64,000 nucleotides of DNA, taken from Gordionus sp. m RMFG-2023 (taxonomy: Eukaryota; Nematomorpha; Gordioida; Chordodea; Parachordodidae). The stretch covers positions 37,000,508-37,064,507 of the forward strand of contig NC_088776.1 in NCBI RefSeq assembly GCF_954871325.1. The letters are read 5' to 3'. Positions 46,264-57,426 of this stretch are shown here, piece by piece. Under the pieces are notes generated by a model. It did not search any database and had not been told where the DNA came from. It saw nothing but the letters and a program-made list of their open reading frames with translations. The first letter of the stretch is position 1, and every line of letters starts with the position of its first letter. A program made the translations under genes and the position numbers.

Positions 46264-49058
46264 AATCCATCCACCCAACATTATATAAGAAATGTGAGCA
46301 AATAAATATTGGCAGTAAAAAAATTAAGACAATAAAATCATTTTTACTTAATAATATAAATCATAAAGCTAATTTAAATAATTTAATTATAAACTTTTTC
46401 ATTCAAAATAATTTAGCCTTTTCAATAGTTGAGTATATCACTTTTAAAAATTTAATAGCATATTGTAACCCTTCACTAACTTTAGTTTCTAGAAAAACAC
46501 TAGAAATAGAAATTATGAAACATTATCATAGTTCTTTTATCAATTTAAAATCTGTACTTTCTAACATTACATCTAAATTTTCCTTAACAATGGACATTTG
46601 GTCCTCTCCAAATAAAATACCCTTTATGGGCATAACAATTCATTATATTGATAATGATTTTAAATTAAATAATTATTTATTAGATTTTATTCCTTTTAAA
46701 TCAGCACATAATTCTATTAATATTTTTAATTCTGTATTAAAAGTAAAATTTAAAATTGATTTTTTTTTGCATTACATTAGACAATGCAAGTAATAATTTA
46801 AAATTTTAAAACAAAAAGATAATTTTGATAATGTGTGCTAATGCTTTTGCCATATTATACATTTGGCTGTCATGGCTGCATTGGAACCCTTAAATACAAC
46901 TTTAAAAAAAATAAGAAATTTTTAAAAAATTTTTAAACTTTCTATATCTAAATTTAATAAACTCGAAAAAATATATCTTGAAAAAATCCACACTTAAAAT
47001 TTCCTCACCCAATTTTGGATATACCAACACGTTGGAATTCAACATACCAAATGCTTGAAAGAGCAATATTGCTCAAACCATATTTGACAACATATACCAA
47101 TCATTTACAAAATACCAATCAAGAAAATTATATTAGTGCCTTAGCCTGGAATAATATAGAAATATACCAAGAATTTCTGGAACCATTTAATTTTGCTACA
47201 GAGATGGCCTCATGTGCTAATACTCCAACAATTTCAACAATTATTCCTTTATATTCCAGTATTTTTGAGCATGTGGAGAGTTATAATAATAATCCTAATG
47301 CTATTTTAAAGACAGCTTCTTTAGCTGCCTTAACAAAACTTAATAAATACTAATTATAATAAACACCTCTTTATTATTTCAACAATGATTGACCCAAGAT
47401 TTAAACTATCAAGTCATTTATTAAAGCATAATAATATGGAAACTCTTATTGGATATCTTACTAATGAATACAATATTTATAAAATAAATAATAACAATTC
47501 AGCGGAACTTACAAATGAAGCACAAAATAACAAAAAATTGTCCTTTTATGACAAAATTTATCAGGCGAAACCTCATAATAATAACAACTTAGAAATAAGT
47601 AAATACGTAGATGAAGCCACAATTTCCAATGATACAAATCCATTAGATTGGTGGAAATTAAATAAAAATAGATATCCAGTATTATCAAAAATTGCCAGAG
47701 ATTATCTAGCTATTCCGGCCACCTCATCTAGCTCTGAAAAGGCTTTTTCAGAAGGACGGTATGTTATAACAGACCAACGTTGTTCACTAGATGAGCATAC
47801 TATACAAGCTTGCCTGTGCCTAAAAAGTTGGATGCGCATACAAGATTTTTCTTAAATACATAAAATTATTTCCTCTTCTTATATTAAAATTATATCATTC
47901 TTTTGCATTATATTTTGTATAAATAGACAGTTATGTTACATTTTTAGTTTACTTATTTTGCTATGTTCTTTGTGATAAATAAAATGGTTCAAAATCAATA
48001 CGTTTATTATTGTTGATACAAAAAATACATGATTAAATCAAAATTTTTTATATTCACATCACCTAATAAATTCCTAGTTTAAAAAAAGAATTTGAATTCA
48101 GTAAAATTTTGAGAGTTGGTTCTTAGCCCTGATTTTATGGTATCATGATTTTTTTTTCCCATGTTTATTTAAAATTAGAAATTAAGGGTTTTATAATCAC
48201 TATTTCTATTCTTTTAATTAGTAATTTGAATTTAAACCAATACCAATATAAACCAATAGTTACCAATATAAACCAATAGCAATACCAATACAAGAAATAG
48301 AAAATATTGTTTAAACCAATACCAATATTTTAGACCCAATACCAATACAATATTTTGTTAATATTGGGTTTTTACTATTGGTTCCCAGCCCTACCTGTAA
48401 TGGTTAAAAAAACTTCGATTTTTATAGTCATCCTTCCAAAAATCAGTGTTATTGACAAGTAATTATTATGGATCATGCTTTTAATCTTAATTTCATCGTA
48501 TATTTTTGGAGCTATAGTATTCTTAAGAATTTTCCGGCTCACAATATCTTTTATATTTTGTTGTCCGTATATAACACTAACATTTATTAACTCTTGGCCT
48601 AGCTTGTAAAATCCTTATTTTCTGTTGCATCTAAAGATAGAAGATCTTTACAAATAAAATATAACTGACTTTTCTGTAAAATGTTTAAGCAAAATTTAAC
48701 AAAAAGTCTCGCGATAAAACACTTAAACAAAAAGAAAATAGAACTAACGGTATGATACCGGATGTTGTTTATAAAATGCGGAAGATTTATTCTCTTCAAA
48801 AATTATTCTTTTTTAAAAAAAGAACTATTAAATTAGAAAATATATATTATAATTATAAAATTGCATATTTATAATTTTTAAAATATTTAAAAATTAAAAT
48901 TTCCGTGATTCACGGGAAATTTATGTTCACGCCCGGGAAAAATTTTAGGAAGGCCCGTCACGCCCAATCACGTCTAATAATTTAAAATTTATCCACTCAC
49001 GCCATAACACGCTGGGTAACGCGTAATTTCACGGCCCGCGCCTACCTCTACTTGGAAC

Positions 49059-50257
49059 TATAAACTATATTTAAGCTTTTAATCTTTTCCGATTATCTAA
49101 AAGTTTTCTATTTTGTTTTACGATCTTGTTAAAGCTCCTTCATACATTTTCTTTCAAAATAGTATTTTGTCTGTAGAGCGCGATAGAGTTGAAATATAGT
49201 TCTAGTAGCACAATTAGGACACAATAGATTTGGTATATGCGTTGAGTCATAACAATGGAAAGGGGGGGGGATAATTATATACACGTGGGCGCTTGTTAAA
49301 TACAAGCATAATTGATGGAGACCAAATTCAATTATGTAATTCTCCCCTTACTAATCAATTGGTGCCGTCCTGCATACAGCTGCGAAGATGATATTAATAT
49401 TTTTGGTTTATCATTTACTTTATTATTCTTATCTGCTTTTGAGGTAACTATAGCATGTTATAATTTCTTTTTTAGTTTTGTTCTTTGGTTCATTTAATGC
49501 TTTTATATCAAGTAAAGTTTCTGAAGATATAGGATTTTGAGTTTCGAAGAATCAGAATCATAACACTGCATTCACAGTTAGCACAAATTCGCAGCGAAGT
49601 ATACAATGAGAATTCGCATATGGTGTTTTAGCATTCATTTAAAAATAACATAAATACATAAAAGTTAAACCGAATATAAGATTAGACCTGTTCCTACTTA
49701 GTGGAATAGAGGACATCTTTTTTTATGTATTTAAATAAGGCATTAAAGTGAGTTTAATTAATTTTTATAAAGTTATTTATATTTATTGCATAATTCATAT
49801 GCAAATTATATTGTTTTTATTCCATATTTTTAATATTTAGAAAATTTTCATAATATATTTGGCCTTTTTCTAAAAAATTATAGAAATCTTTGCAAAACGA
49901 AAATTGTATTACGTACATATATTTGGTTTTATAGCTTCACGGATAATCTATTCTCATTTGTCCATTGACTGTTGATTAAAGAAAATGTTCCTTCAACTTT
50001 AGCATTATGAGCAATGAAGCTTGCTATAATTAACAGTTCACTATGTTGTTAAGGATTGGAATATCATAGAAATATTTGACCCATTCTTGATGAAGAGGAA
50101 GTTTTGCAATTCAACAAATCTCATTTTATGTGTAATAAACGATTTAAGGTTGCAAAATTGGTAGAACAATTAAAGAAACATTTTTATTTTTCAAAAAATC
50201 TATAGACTTTTTTTAAAATTTGACATGGGAACATTTTTAATTTCCATCCATTGTAAA
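49059..50257. other. intergenic DNA with a small hAT relic
   Basis: About 1.2 kb between two transposons. The only coding trace is the - strand relic near 49935-50040, given separately. A TGTTAAATACAAG motif near 49296, like the start of the repeats at 25319 and 26504, may be coincidence. The frame at 49312-49497 is not recognised. Confidence 0.4.
49935..50045 (-). pseudogene. hAT dimerisation-domain fragment
   Basis: On the - strand the frame ELLIIASFIAHNAKVEGTFS continues LINSQWTNENRLSVKL before a stop. The pattern xHNAxVExxFSLINxxWTxExNRLSV is the C-terminal block of a hAT-like transposase family in which the usual AER is VE. No other part or termini found; a truncated copy. Confidence 0.5.
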
Positions 50258-50333
50258 TACCAATTCAGGCGCGTAACCAATGGGGGGCCCATCGCAAATT
50301 TGACTGTTTTCATTAATATCATTTTAAGCTAAT

Positions 50334-52042
50334 TGTTGATATGACCTATTAATACTAACCTTTAAATTGTTTTTTTGTGTTTATATAAATTGATTTTTTT
50401 TATAAATTGTGAAAATTGATTTTTTTATATAAATTATTATATTATGTAAATTAATTTTTTGTTTGTAACATGCTATATAAGCATACATTTTTAATTTTCA
50501 TGAACAGATAAAGAATAAAATATATAAAAATGGAAATGGAACTGAGCCTAATTAAAGATTGTCTTTTTAAAGAGAATTGGATCATTATACCGTATGAGAA
50601 AGGAGATAATACCGGAATTACACAAAGGGCATCTTGGTGCTGGGAAAACGAAATTGTTGGCGAGAGATTACTTGTGGTGGCCTGGTCTAAACGCTGAAAT
50701 AGATCAGGAGGTGAGAAACTGTGATACGTGTAATAAATATGCTGACAATCCTCACAATGTACAAAATCCATGGGAAACAGCTGTAAAAGTGTTCGAACGC
50801 GTGCACATCGACTTTGCACAGTTTGAAAGTAGCAATTTCTTGGTATGTGTTGACGCACTTAGCAAGTTTCCTATCATTAGAAGAATGAGAGATATAACTA
50901 CTGAGTCTACTATTAAAGAATTATTAAAAATAATCAGTTTGTTTGGTATACCCAATATGATAGTCAGTGATAATGGTACGAATTTTACAAGTAGCTTGTT
51001 CAAAAAATTTTGTAATGATCATGGAATTGATCACATTTTCACCGCGCCTCACCACCAACAGTCCAATGGTCAGTGTGAGCGAATGATAAGATCAATGAAA
51101 ATATGTATGAATAGGAATATGGAAAGTAATAATAAAATAGACTTAGATATAGCTTTAGAAAAGTTTTTATTCAATTATCGCAACGCACCAAACGCGACAA
51201 CCAACAAGATACCAAGCGAAGTGATGTTCAACAGAACCATAAGAACCAGATGGGATTTAATCAAACCGCAAGAAGATAAAGTGAATGAATTTAATCGCAA
51301 TTTCTCGTCAAATAGAAATATCATGAATGGTGTCAAAGTTTGGTATAAAACCTTCAAGGATAATATATGGGACAAAGGCACGGTAAAACGTAAAAATGGG
51401 AATTTAATATTTGAAGTGGATACAGGAGACAAAATTATTAGAAGACATTTAGACCAAATTAAAAAAAGGTATACTAGTAGCACACCTCTTGATGAAACGA
51501 CACATTTGAAAACAAATACTGAAAATGCAATACCTTTTACTGTAAGTTTTAGAAGAAATGATGATCAAAATTTAGGAGTACAAGAACAGAGTCTTGTTAG
51601 TCAAAGACCAAGCAGGAATATAATTTTGCCCAAAAAATTCGATAATTTTATAATGAAATAAAAACTAAAAATATATATATATAAAATATTTTTCTTTTAA
51701 ATAAACTTTTAATAGCAAAAGTTAATGAAATATACTAATATGACAATATAACTATCAAGAAACGTTGACTGCACGATAAGATTCACATGCAATGAGTGGA
51801 GATCATTTTTTAAAGGGTGGAATGTTGATATGACCGATTAATACTAACCTTTAAATTGTTTTTTTTGTGTTTATATAAATTGATTTATTTTATAAATTGT
51901 GAAAATTGATTTTTTTATATAAATTATTATATTAGTATGTAAATTGATTTTTTGTTTGTAACATGCTATATAAGCATGCATTTTTAGTTTTAAAATAGAT
52001 GTAAAATTTTAAAATAAATTAAATAAAATTAAACTCGTAACA
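50334..52042 (+). mobile_element. LTR retrotransposon remnant (Ty3/gypsy-like), broken
   Basis: A fossil element with LTR sequence at both ends: a full 220-bp copy on the right (51823-52042, starting TGTTGATATGACC and ending CGTAACA) and a matching partial copy on the left (50334 to about 50497). Each carries a TATATAAG box. A purine tract AAAGGGTGGAA precedes the right copy. Between the LTRs only the integrase region is present; gag, protease, reverse transcriptase and RNase H are absent, so it is an internally deleted copy. The LTR copies still look very similar, so insertion is not ancient. It sits inside hAT element H. Confidence 0.85.
50594..51661 (+). CDS. retroelement integrase (fossil LTR element, gypsy-like)
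   Basis: The frame of 355 codons shows the parts of a gypsy-type integrase: an HHCC zinc-binding region (HKGHLGAGKTKLL, then CDTCNKY), the catalytic core (VHIDFAQFESSNFLVCVDAL, VSDNGTNFTSS, HHQQSNGQCERMI), and a C-terminal region ending in a linker and basic tail. It is the only protein part left of the element at 50334-52042 and would normally be the end of a Pol polyprotein. The first ATG is probably not the native start, since the family makes integrase by polyprotein cleavage. Treated as part of a broken fossil element. Confidence 0.88.
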   Translation: MRKEIIPELHKGHLGAGKTKLLARDYLWWPGLNAEIDQEVRNCDTCNKYADNPHNVQNPWETAVKVFERVHIDFAQFESSNFLVCVDALSKFPIIRRMRDITTESTIKELLKIISLFGIPNMIVSDNGTNFTSSLFKKFCNDHGIDHIFTAPHHQQSNGQCERMIRSMKICMNRNMESNNKIDLDIALEKFLFNYRNAPNATTNKIPSEVMFNRTIRTRWDLIKPQEDKVNEFNRNFSSNRNIMNGVKVWYKTFKDNIWDKGTVKRKNGNLIFEVDTGDKIIRRHLDQIKKRYTSSTPLDETTHLKTNTENAIPFTVSFRRNDDQNLGVQEQSLVSQRPSRNIILPKKFDNFIMK

Positions 52043-52135
52043 TTCATTTATTCTTAGAAAACTTTACTTATAAAAATTTTACCCCCCCCCCCCCCCCCCT
52101 TAACCCCTTAATCAAAATTTTACAAATATTTGAAT

Positions 52136-52530
52136 TAGTGATCTGCATCGGGCCTAATCCCGGCCCGAAATTTTTTTAAAAAAATTTTGCCGGCCCGGCC
52201 CGAACCCGAAATTTATTTTTAAAAAATTTACCGGCCCGGCCAGGCCCGAATTTATTTAAATAAGAAATTAATTTTTATAATTACTTAAAATAAATGACAT
52301 ATGTTATATAGCGTTTTAGTTTCAATAAATTAAATCAAAATTTTTTATTTTACATAAAAAATTCAATATAAAATTGAAAAATTTAGATATATTTAATAAA
52401 ATTTCCAAGGTCCGACCCGACCCGGCCCGAAATTTTTTTAAAAATATTAGGCCCGGCCCGAACCCGATTATTTTTAATAGAATTAGGCTTCGGGCCGGGT
52501 ACGGGCCGGGCCTAACTTTGCAGATCTCTA
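52136..52530. mobile_element. 395-bp hAT MITE with CCCGGCCCG subterminal repeats
   Basis: Left end TAGTGATCTGCA and right end TGCAGATCTCTA are inverted with one mismatch. A perfect duplication ATTTGAAT flanks it (52128-52135 and 52531-52538). Arrays of GGCCCGGCCCGAA lie inside both ends in opposite orientations, unlike the AT-rich centre. Open frames across it on both strands are artefacts of the repeats. Related to the longer element at 55648-57418. Confidence 0.92.
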
Positions 52531-52629
52531 ATTTGAATATCAATTTTCCAACATAAAACTTATTTTTTATAAATAAATTTTATTAAAATTTCTTTTCCTT
52601 GTGAGTACATTAACATTATTCAAAAATAT

Positions 52630-53745
52630 TAATAAAATGGAAGAACTTTTAGTCAGAGAGATTGAAATAAAACGGTAATTTATTTTATTATTATATATAA
52701 TTATTTTTTAAATTCAAAGTTATTAGTGAGTCTGAATTAATAAGTATTTTTAATAATATTTTAATTATGAATATATCTATAATTTTTTAAATATTTTTCA
52801 TTTTTACTTCCATTTTGTAGAACAGAAGGAATAGAAATACAAAAGTTAAATAAGGCTGAGCATGAAAAGAAGTAATGTGTCATCAGAAGCGAAATGATTA
52901 TTGAATTCAATTGATCAATCAGAGTTTATCATTGCTGCTAGTTGCATCAATAAATTATTTTCCTATAGCTCACTACTTTATAGAAATTTACAAAAACTAA
53001 ATTTAGATTTGGTTCAGGTTATTGATTTGGCGGAAAATATATAAGAACAGGTAGATACAATAAGAATGAATGTAGATGAATATTTCCATAATGTTTATCT
53101 AGACGTTGAATCGAAGGCTAAATTTTATGATATAACATTAATTAAACCTCGTCTAGAACCTAGGCCATTATTGAGATGAAAATAAATATTGGCTCAACTG
53201 AAGAATATTATAAAATATCCATTTTCATCCCATTTTTAGATACTTTTTTATCGCAAATAAAAGTACGGTTTTTAGATAAAAAACAAGTCTTTGGCAATCT
53301 TCAAGTTTTATTACCCAAAGATCCTTCTTCGTTTTCTAATGCCAATATTGGTAAATAAATATTTAGCAAAATTTTATTCCTATGAGATTGATACTGAAAT
53401 AAATTTAATCAGTGAATTCGAATTGTGGTATAAATATTTACTACGTTTAGCTTCTTTACCTGAGCATGCTATTGATGCACTCAATCGGTGTAAAGAAACC
53501 TTGGCTCAATTTCCTAATATTTTGAAGTTGTTTTATATTCTTGCATGTTAGCCTATTACAACATGTACGAATGAAAGGACTTTTTCCAACTTGAGATGGT
53601 TGAAAACATAATTACAAAGTACTACTTCCGAATCTCAGCTAAATGGGTTAGCTCTGATAAATATCCACAGAGATTTGGTTCCAACCAAACGAAATTCTTG
53701 ATGAATTGGCAGCATTCCCACGAATATTAAAAATGACATTATAAT
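52630..53745 (+). pseudogene. ZMYM/THAP-like hAT transposase relic of element H
   Basis: Fragments in order: MEELLVREIEIKR (52636), SEAKLLNSIDQSEF-like text near 52880, VDEYFHNVYLDVESKAKFYD near 53070, ISIFIPFLDTFLSQIKVRF (53210 on), ELWYKYLLRLA (53410 on), then PNILKLFYILAC and TTCTNERTFSNLRWLKT (53510-53610) with LNGLALINIHRDL. The last is the dimerisation block of the ZMYM1-like hAT group. Several stops and frame changes interrupt it; inactive. Confidence 0.75.
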
Positions 53746-54180
53746 TATAATTTTTGTATAATATTGTATTTGATAAGAGGTTAAAAAACTTGTTTTTTAA
53801 ATTATTTTCTAGTCAATATTTTATATACACTACTATTAGTATTTTCAATAAAAAAATTATATTCTACCTATATTGTATGAGAATTTAAGCTGAGGCTAGT
53901 TTTTAAAGCAAATTTTGTAAAAAAATGACATTAAACTTTATTTCAACTTTACATTTATAAAAACTTTATTAAATATAATATACCTAACTTAAAATAATAA
54001 AAAAATAGTCTTGTAATATCCATAAGCACGAATTAGTAAATAATAGTTAAAAATAGAAATATAATTATTATTAAATTATGAATAATTTAATAGAATAGCT
54101 AAAATATAAGACACGGCCCAAGGCCCCCAAAAATATTTCCCTTCCTACAAGAAAATTCTGGATACGCCATTGCTCCAATT

Positions 54181-55640
54181 CTTCTAGAGGTTCAGATTAA
54201 AGATCAAAATATTAAATGCTACCTCAATTTTAGTTATTAATCTTTTAACATCTACTTATGTTTTTTTGTCCATTTGTAATTTGTTTCAAATATAACTCAT
54301 TTTTAATCGAAAAAATTTTCATTTTTCTTTCTGTTAACAAATATTTTAATGATTTTTAATGGTTTAACATTTCAATAATTGAATTATTTTCTTGTTAAAT
54401 TGATTTAATTTTTTTTATTAAATGTATATCTCAGGGAATGAGCAAATCACAGATATGTTTCATTTAAATCATTTTAAAAAAAATTCCTGATAAATGATGG
54501 ATTGTTAATATAAAAAAATGGACGATTTTACTATTTCATATATTTCTAGGAAACAAGGAAATAAACAATCCATCATATTTTTGAGTGATAGAAAAATTAC
54601 AAGTTCAGCGAATTCAGAATAGTAAAGGAGAATAAATAAAAAAAATTTAAATGAAAGATAATATTGACAATGGGGAAACTCTTGTCCTGAGAATGGACTC
54701 GCTGGTAATCTGTCTTGTCGTCGGTAGTATGATAATAATATTTTAGAATTTTAATAAAGTATTTTATTGTTAACTATTGAAAATAACAAATTTAATAATG
54801 TAAAACTGATTGATTTTTATAATATAAGATCTCTTTTTATATCAAAAGTAAATCAATTATTTAAATATATATATAAAATAGCGTTTTCTATATCCAATTT
54901 ACATAATATAAATGTTTAATATGTCACACGATCGCCTTAAACCTTCATTATCTAAAATGAAAAAGTATATTAACTCTATAAAAAATAAATAGTTACGAAT
55001 ATGTAACAAATAATAACAAATAATAACAAAAAGATATAGGCAAACAGAACTTATTATGATAATTGTAAAAATCTTTTCCCGTATAATATGGAAAAAATTT
55101 TTATTTTTAGAGGGCAAATTAAAATAAAAATAGATACCTGACATATTTTTAGACATCTCAAAAAAGGACCATTATTTAATATAAAATTCTAGGTATTAAT
55201 TATAAAATCTCTAGTTACATTCAAATCACTGTAATTAACCTGATGCATATTTATTTTAGATTTAGTAAATAATCGAAATAATTTATTTTAGATTAGAAAA
55301 TGCTTATGAGTTGACCATATGATTTGAAGTTCCCTTATAATTGAATAGAATGGATGTAATATTGGAGTTTAAAAGAAATATACACCTAAGATATGGCTAG
55401 TTAACAATGGGTTAAAAAATGTATTTAAGGTATGGCCAGTCCATCCGGTATGATACCAGACCAAAGATCTTCCATAGAAAGTATTTTTTAAACATTATTA
55501 TATAGATCTGATCTCAATTCAAGTATTTGTAAAAATAGAACTATATATAAAATTCAAATTATTTTTTATTTAAAAAAATTATATAAAATTTTATTTTCAA
55601 ATTCAATGTTAAAAAAGATTACAATAAGATAAATTTTTTA
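54181..55640. other. intergenic DNA, nothing recognised
   Basis: AT-rich. A less AT-rich patch near 54660-54730 has no protein-like frame. The - strand frame at 54899-55156 is hydrophobic low complexity, not a supported gene. Confidence 0.4.
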
Positions 55641-55647
55641 TTATAAA

Positions 55648-57418
55648 CAGAGACCTGCAGGCCCGGCCCTAAACCCGGCCCGAAGCCCGCCGGGCCATTT
55701 TAAATTTTTTAAATATACCCGGGCCGGGCCTAAAAAAGTTTTTTAAACACATCCGGGCCGGGCCTAAATATTTTTTTTTAAAATATGTCCGGGCCGGGCC
55801 TAAGATTGTTAAACCCGGGCCGGGCCTTAATATTTTTTATAAAAATTTTTACATTATGAGTTAATGGTTATAAGATTATATTATATTATAGTTATGATTA
55901 ATATAATATTGGGTGATGATTAACACTACCTAACACCCACAGATCGATCTAATTATTAATTTCCTGCAAATTTATTCAAAGTATTAATATATTTTTTTAT
56001 AATTCATATCTAAATTTTTACAACATATTTTACCAAAACAATCAAATAAAGAAATATCTTAAATAAGCCCCCAATATTCAAGTATTATTAATATATTTTT
56101 TTATAATTCATATCTAAATTTTTAGAATATATTTTACCAAAACAATCATATAAGGGATATCACTTCTTGAAGTTTATAATACCTTTCAAAGCGAAAAAGG
56201 AGAAATAAAATTGATTTTACTTAATATAAAGCATTTTTTAATTGAAAAATTTGTTTTACACAAATATCATTTTATTTCTCTTTTTCTCTGTCCCAAATTC
56301 AAGCAATTACGTATGTAGTCAGGGACAGATCGCAAGATGACGGAAAACTATATAAAAGATTATATTAAATTACAAGAGGCTCAGGAAGTAAATGAAATAC
56401 CATCGACCAGTCAAATTACGACTGTTGTTAAACAAACTGAATCGTTTTATGACCGATGGTAATTCTGGTAATATGTCAATACCCGATGATGAATATTATA
56501 CATAAATAAAAAAATAGATGAAACATTTAAGGTGGATAATTTGTTAGAGTGGTGGGCGGCTCATCAAAGCGAATTTTCAATTTTAGCAAAATTGGCAATT
56601 CCTGCTTCAAGTGCAAGCTGTGAGCGGAATTTTTCCACTACTGGGAGAATTCTTGAAGAAAGAAGAAGTAATCTTCAACCTGAAAAGGTAGATATGCTTC
56701 TCTTTCTTCATGATAATTTGTGAATTTTTAATATCTTTCTTGAGTATAGGGTTTCGTCAATCATGCTGGTTTTTTACTTTGCAAACTGTCAAATATTTAT
56801 TGCATTTATTATATTTACCTTGAGTCATGAAAGTTTTTAATCCAACATTTTTCATTATTTTTTTTTACAATATTATATAATACAATTATCTTCTTTTGTT
56901 AAAAATTTATATTATAAAATAAATTATATTAATATATTGTGCAATTAGATTATATTTTCAAAATACTATTTATTATACATGCATTTTTATAAATAGCTAT
57001 TTATTTTTATTTTATAAATTAAACAGTAAATTAAATACAATATATTATATTCTCAAAATATTTTCCATTTTTATAAATTAAATATTTAGTTTTATTTTTT
57101 TTAAATGCAATATAAAATATAGTATATGCTCAAAATATTATTACCATTTTTATGAATATTAGTTTTATTTTTATAAATGCAATAATATTATATGCTCAAA
57201 ATATCTATTTTTATAAATAACAGTTTTATAATTTTTATAAATTCAATATAATATTCTCAAAATATTAGCTTTTTACATGTATTTTTTAAATAATAAGCGA
57301 TAATACTTGATGAAAAATATGGTAAAATACATAGGTGAATTTTTGTATATACCAGGTCGAATATAATTTTAAAAAATTCCGAGCCGGGCCGTGCAAATGG
57401 TACCTCTACAGGTCTCTG
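55648..57418 (+). mobile_element. hAT transposon E with GGGCCGGGCC subterminal arrays
   Basis: Ends CAGAGACCTGCAGG and ACCTCTACAGGTCTCTG are inverted. Inside the left end, CCCGGGCCGGGCCTAA occurs about five times between 55680 and 55830, and GAGCCGGGCCG lies near the right end. No convincing target duplication. A fragment of transposase is inside (56532-56723). Terminal and subterminal likeness ties it to the MITE at 52136-52530. Confidence 0.78.
56336..56723 (+). pseudogene. hAT transposase fragment of element E
   Basis: A short upstream frame (MTENYIKDYIKLQEAQEVN, 56338 on) is followed by a clean C-terminal block at 56532-56723: LLEWWAAHQSEFSILAKLAI then PASSASCERNFSTTGRILEE and RRSNLQPEKVDMLLFLHDN. 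This is the hAT dimerisation domain close to its family consensus. The catalytic core between them is missing, so the copy is an internal-deletion derivative. Confidence 0.85.
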
Positions 57419-57426
57419 ATAAATAT

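Larger units (their letters stand above)
43544..47855 (+). pseudogene. BED-type hAT transposase of copy B, interrupted
   Basis: A BED zinc finger (SAKIWEFYTNCDNKKKAICN then KCKKKYH) lies just before the insertion of element D. After it: FSLTMDIWSSPNKIPFMGIT and HYIDNDFKLNNYLLDFIP (46560-46700), LDIPTRWNSTYQMLERAIL (47015 on), MIDPRFKLSSHLLKHNN (47385 on), LDWWKLNKNRYPVLSKIARD and YLAIPATSSSSEKAFSEGR (47640-47760), the dimerisation block. The layout matches plant and animal BED-hAT (RICESLEEPER/ZBED-like) transposases. Besides the insertion, a few frame breaks separate the parts (near 46790-47010 and 47353). Inactive. Confidence 0.85.
43127..48393 (+). mobile_element. hAT transposon copy B (middle layer)
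   Basis: Ends TAGGGGTGGGACCAATA and TATTGGTTCCCAGCCCTA; perfect target duplication CCTGTAAT (43119-43126 and 48394-48401) inside element C. Same family as 635-3187. Without the inner insertion it is about 2.73 kb. ACCAATA/TATTGGT arrays fill the first 170 and last 160 bases and probably bind the transposase (inference). It is clearly better preserved than copy A. Confidence 0.95.
41940..48900 (-). pseudogene. hAT transposase of element C, split by an insertion
   Basis: Reading leftward on the - strand: an N-terminal part around 48900-48400 (a frame at 48599-48799 with FICKDLLSLDATENKDF), then after the inserted element B a part at 42536-42754 (LDKFLSIFKQFSDNLSTDS then RRTINEAYLWKQKL), and the C-terminal dimerisation block PASLASSERLFSVANLLL with EERRTQLK at about 41955-42035. 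The last is the classic hAT ASSxERxFS motif. The gene is interrupted by 5.3 kb of foreign DNA and has further breaks; it is inactive. Confidence 0.8.
41644..49050 (-). mobile_element. hAT transposon C (outer layer of a nest)
   Basis: Ends TAGAGGTGGGCGCGGGCC and GGCCCGCGCCTACCTCTA are inverted with one mismatch in 18. Flanks CTTGGAAT (41636-41643) and CTTGGAAC (49051-49058) match 7 of 8. It spans 7.4 kb because element B (43127-48393) landed inside; its own DNA is about 2.13 kb. Its transposase lies on the - strand, split by B. Inner GC-rich CACGCCC repeats near both ends are subterminal motifs. Confidence 0.92.
50266..54172 (+). mobile_element. hAT transposon H, host to two later insertions
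   Basis: The left end CAGGCGCGTAACCAATGGGG and the right end CTGGATACGCCATTG, inverted CAATGGCGTATCCAG, fit the CAGTGGCGTAACC class of hAT termini. Flanks TACCAATT (50258-50265) and CTCCAATT (54173-54180) match 6 of 8, with CCAATT identical. Inside it lie an LTR-retrotransposon remnant (50334-52042) and a MITE (52136-52530). Own DNA is roughly 1.8 kb, with a decayed transposase. Confidence 0.75.

Noticed and set aside
52322-52556. ORFs on both strands at 52.3-52.6 kb
   Set aside because: Produced by the CCCGGCCCG arrays of the MITE at 52136-52530; not protein-like beyond the repeat.
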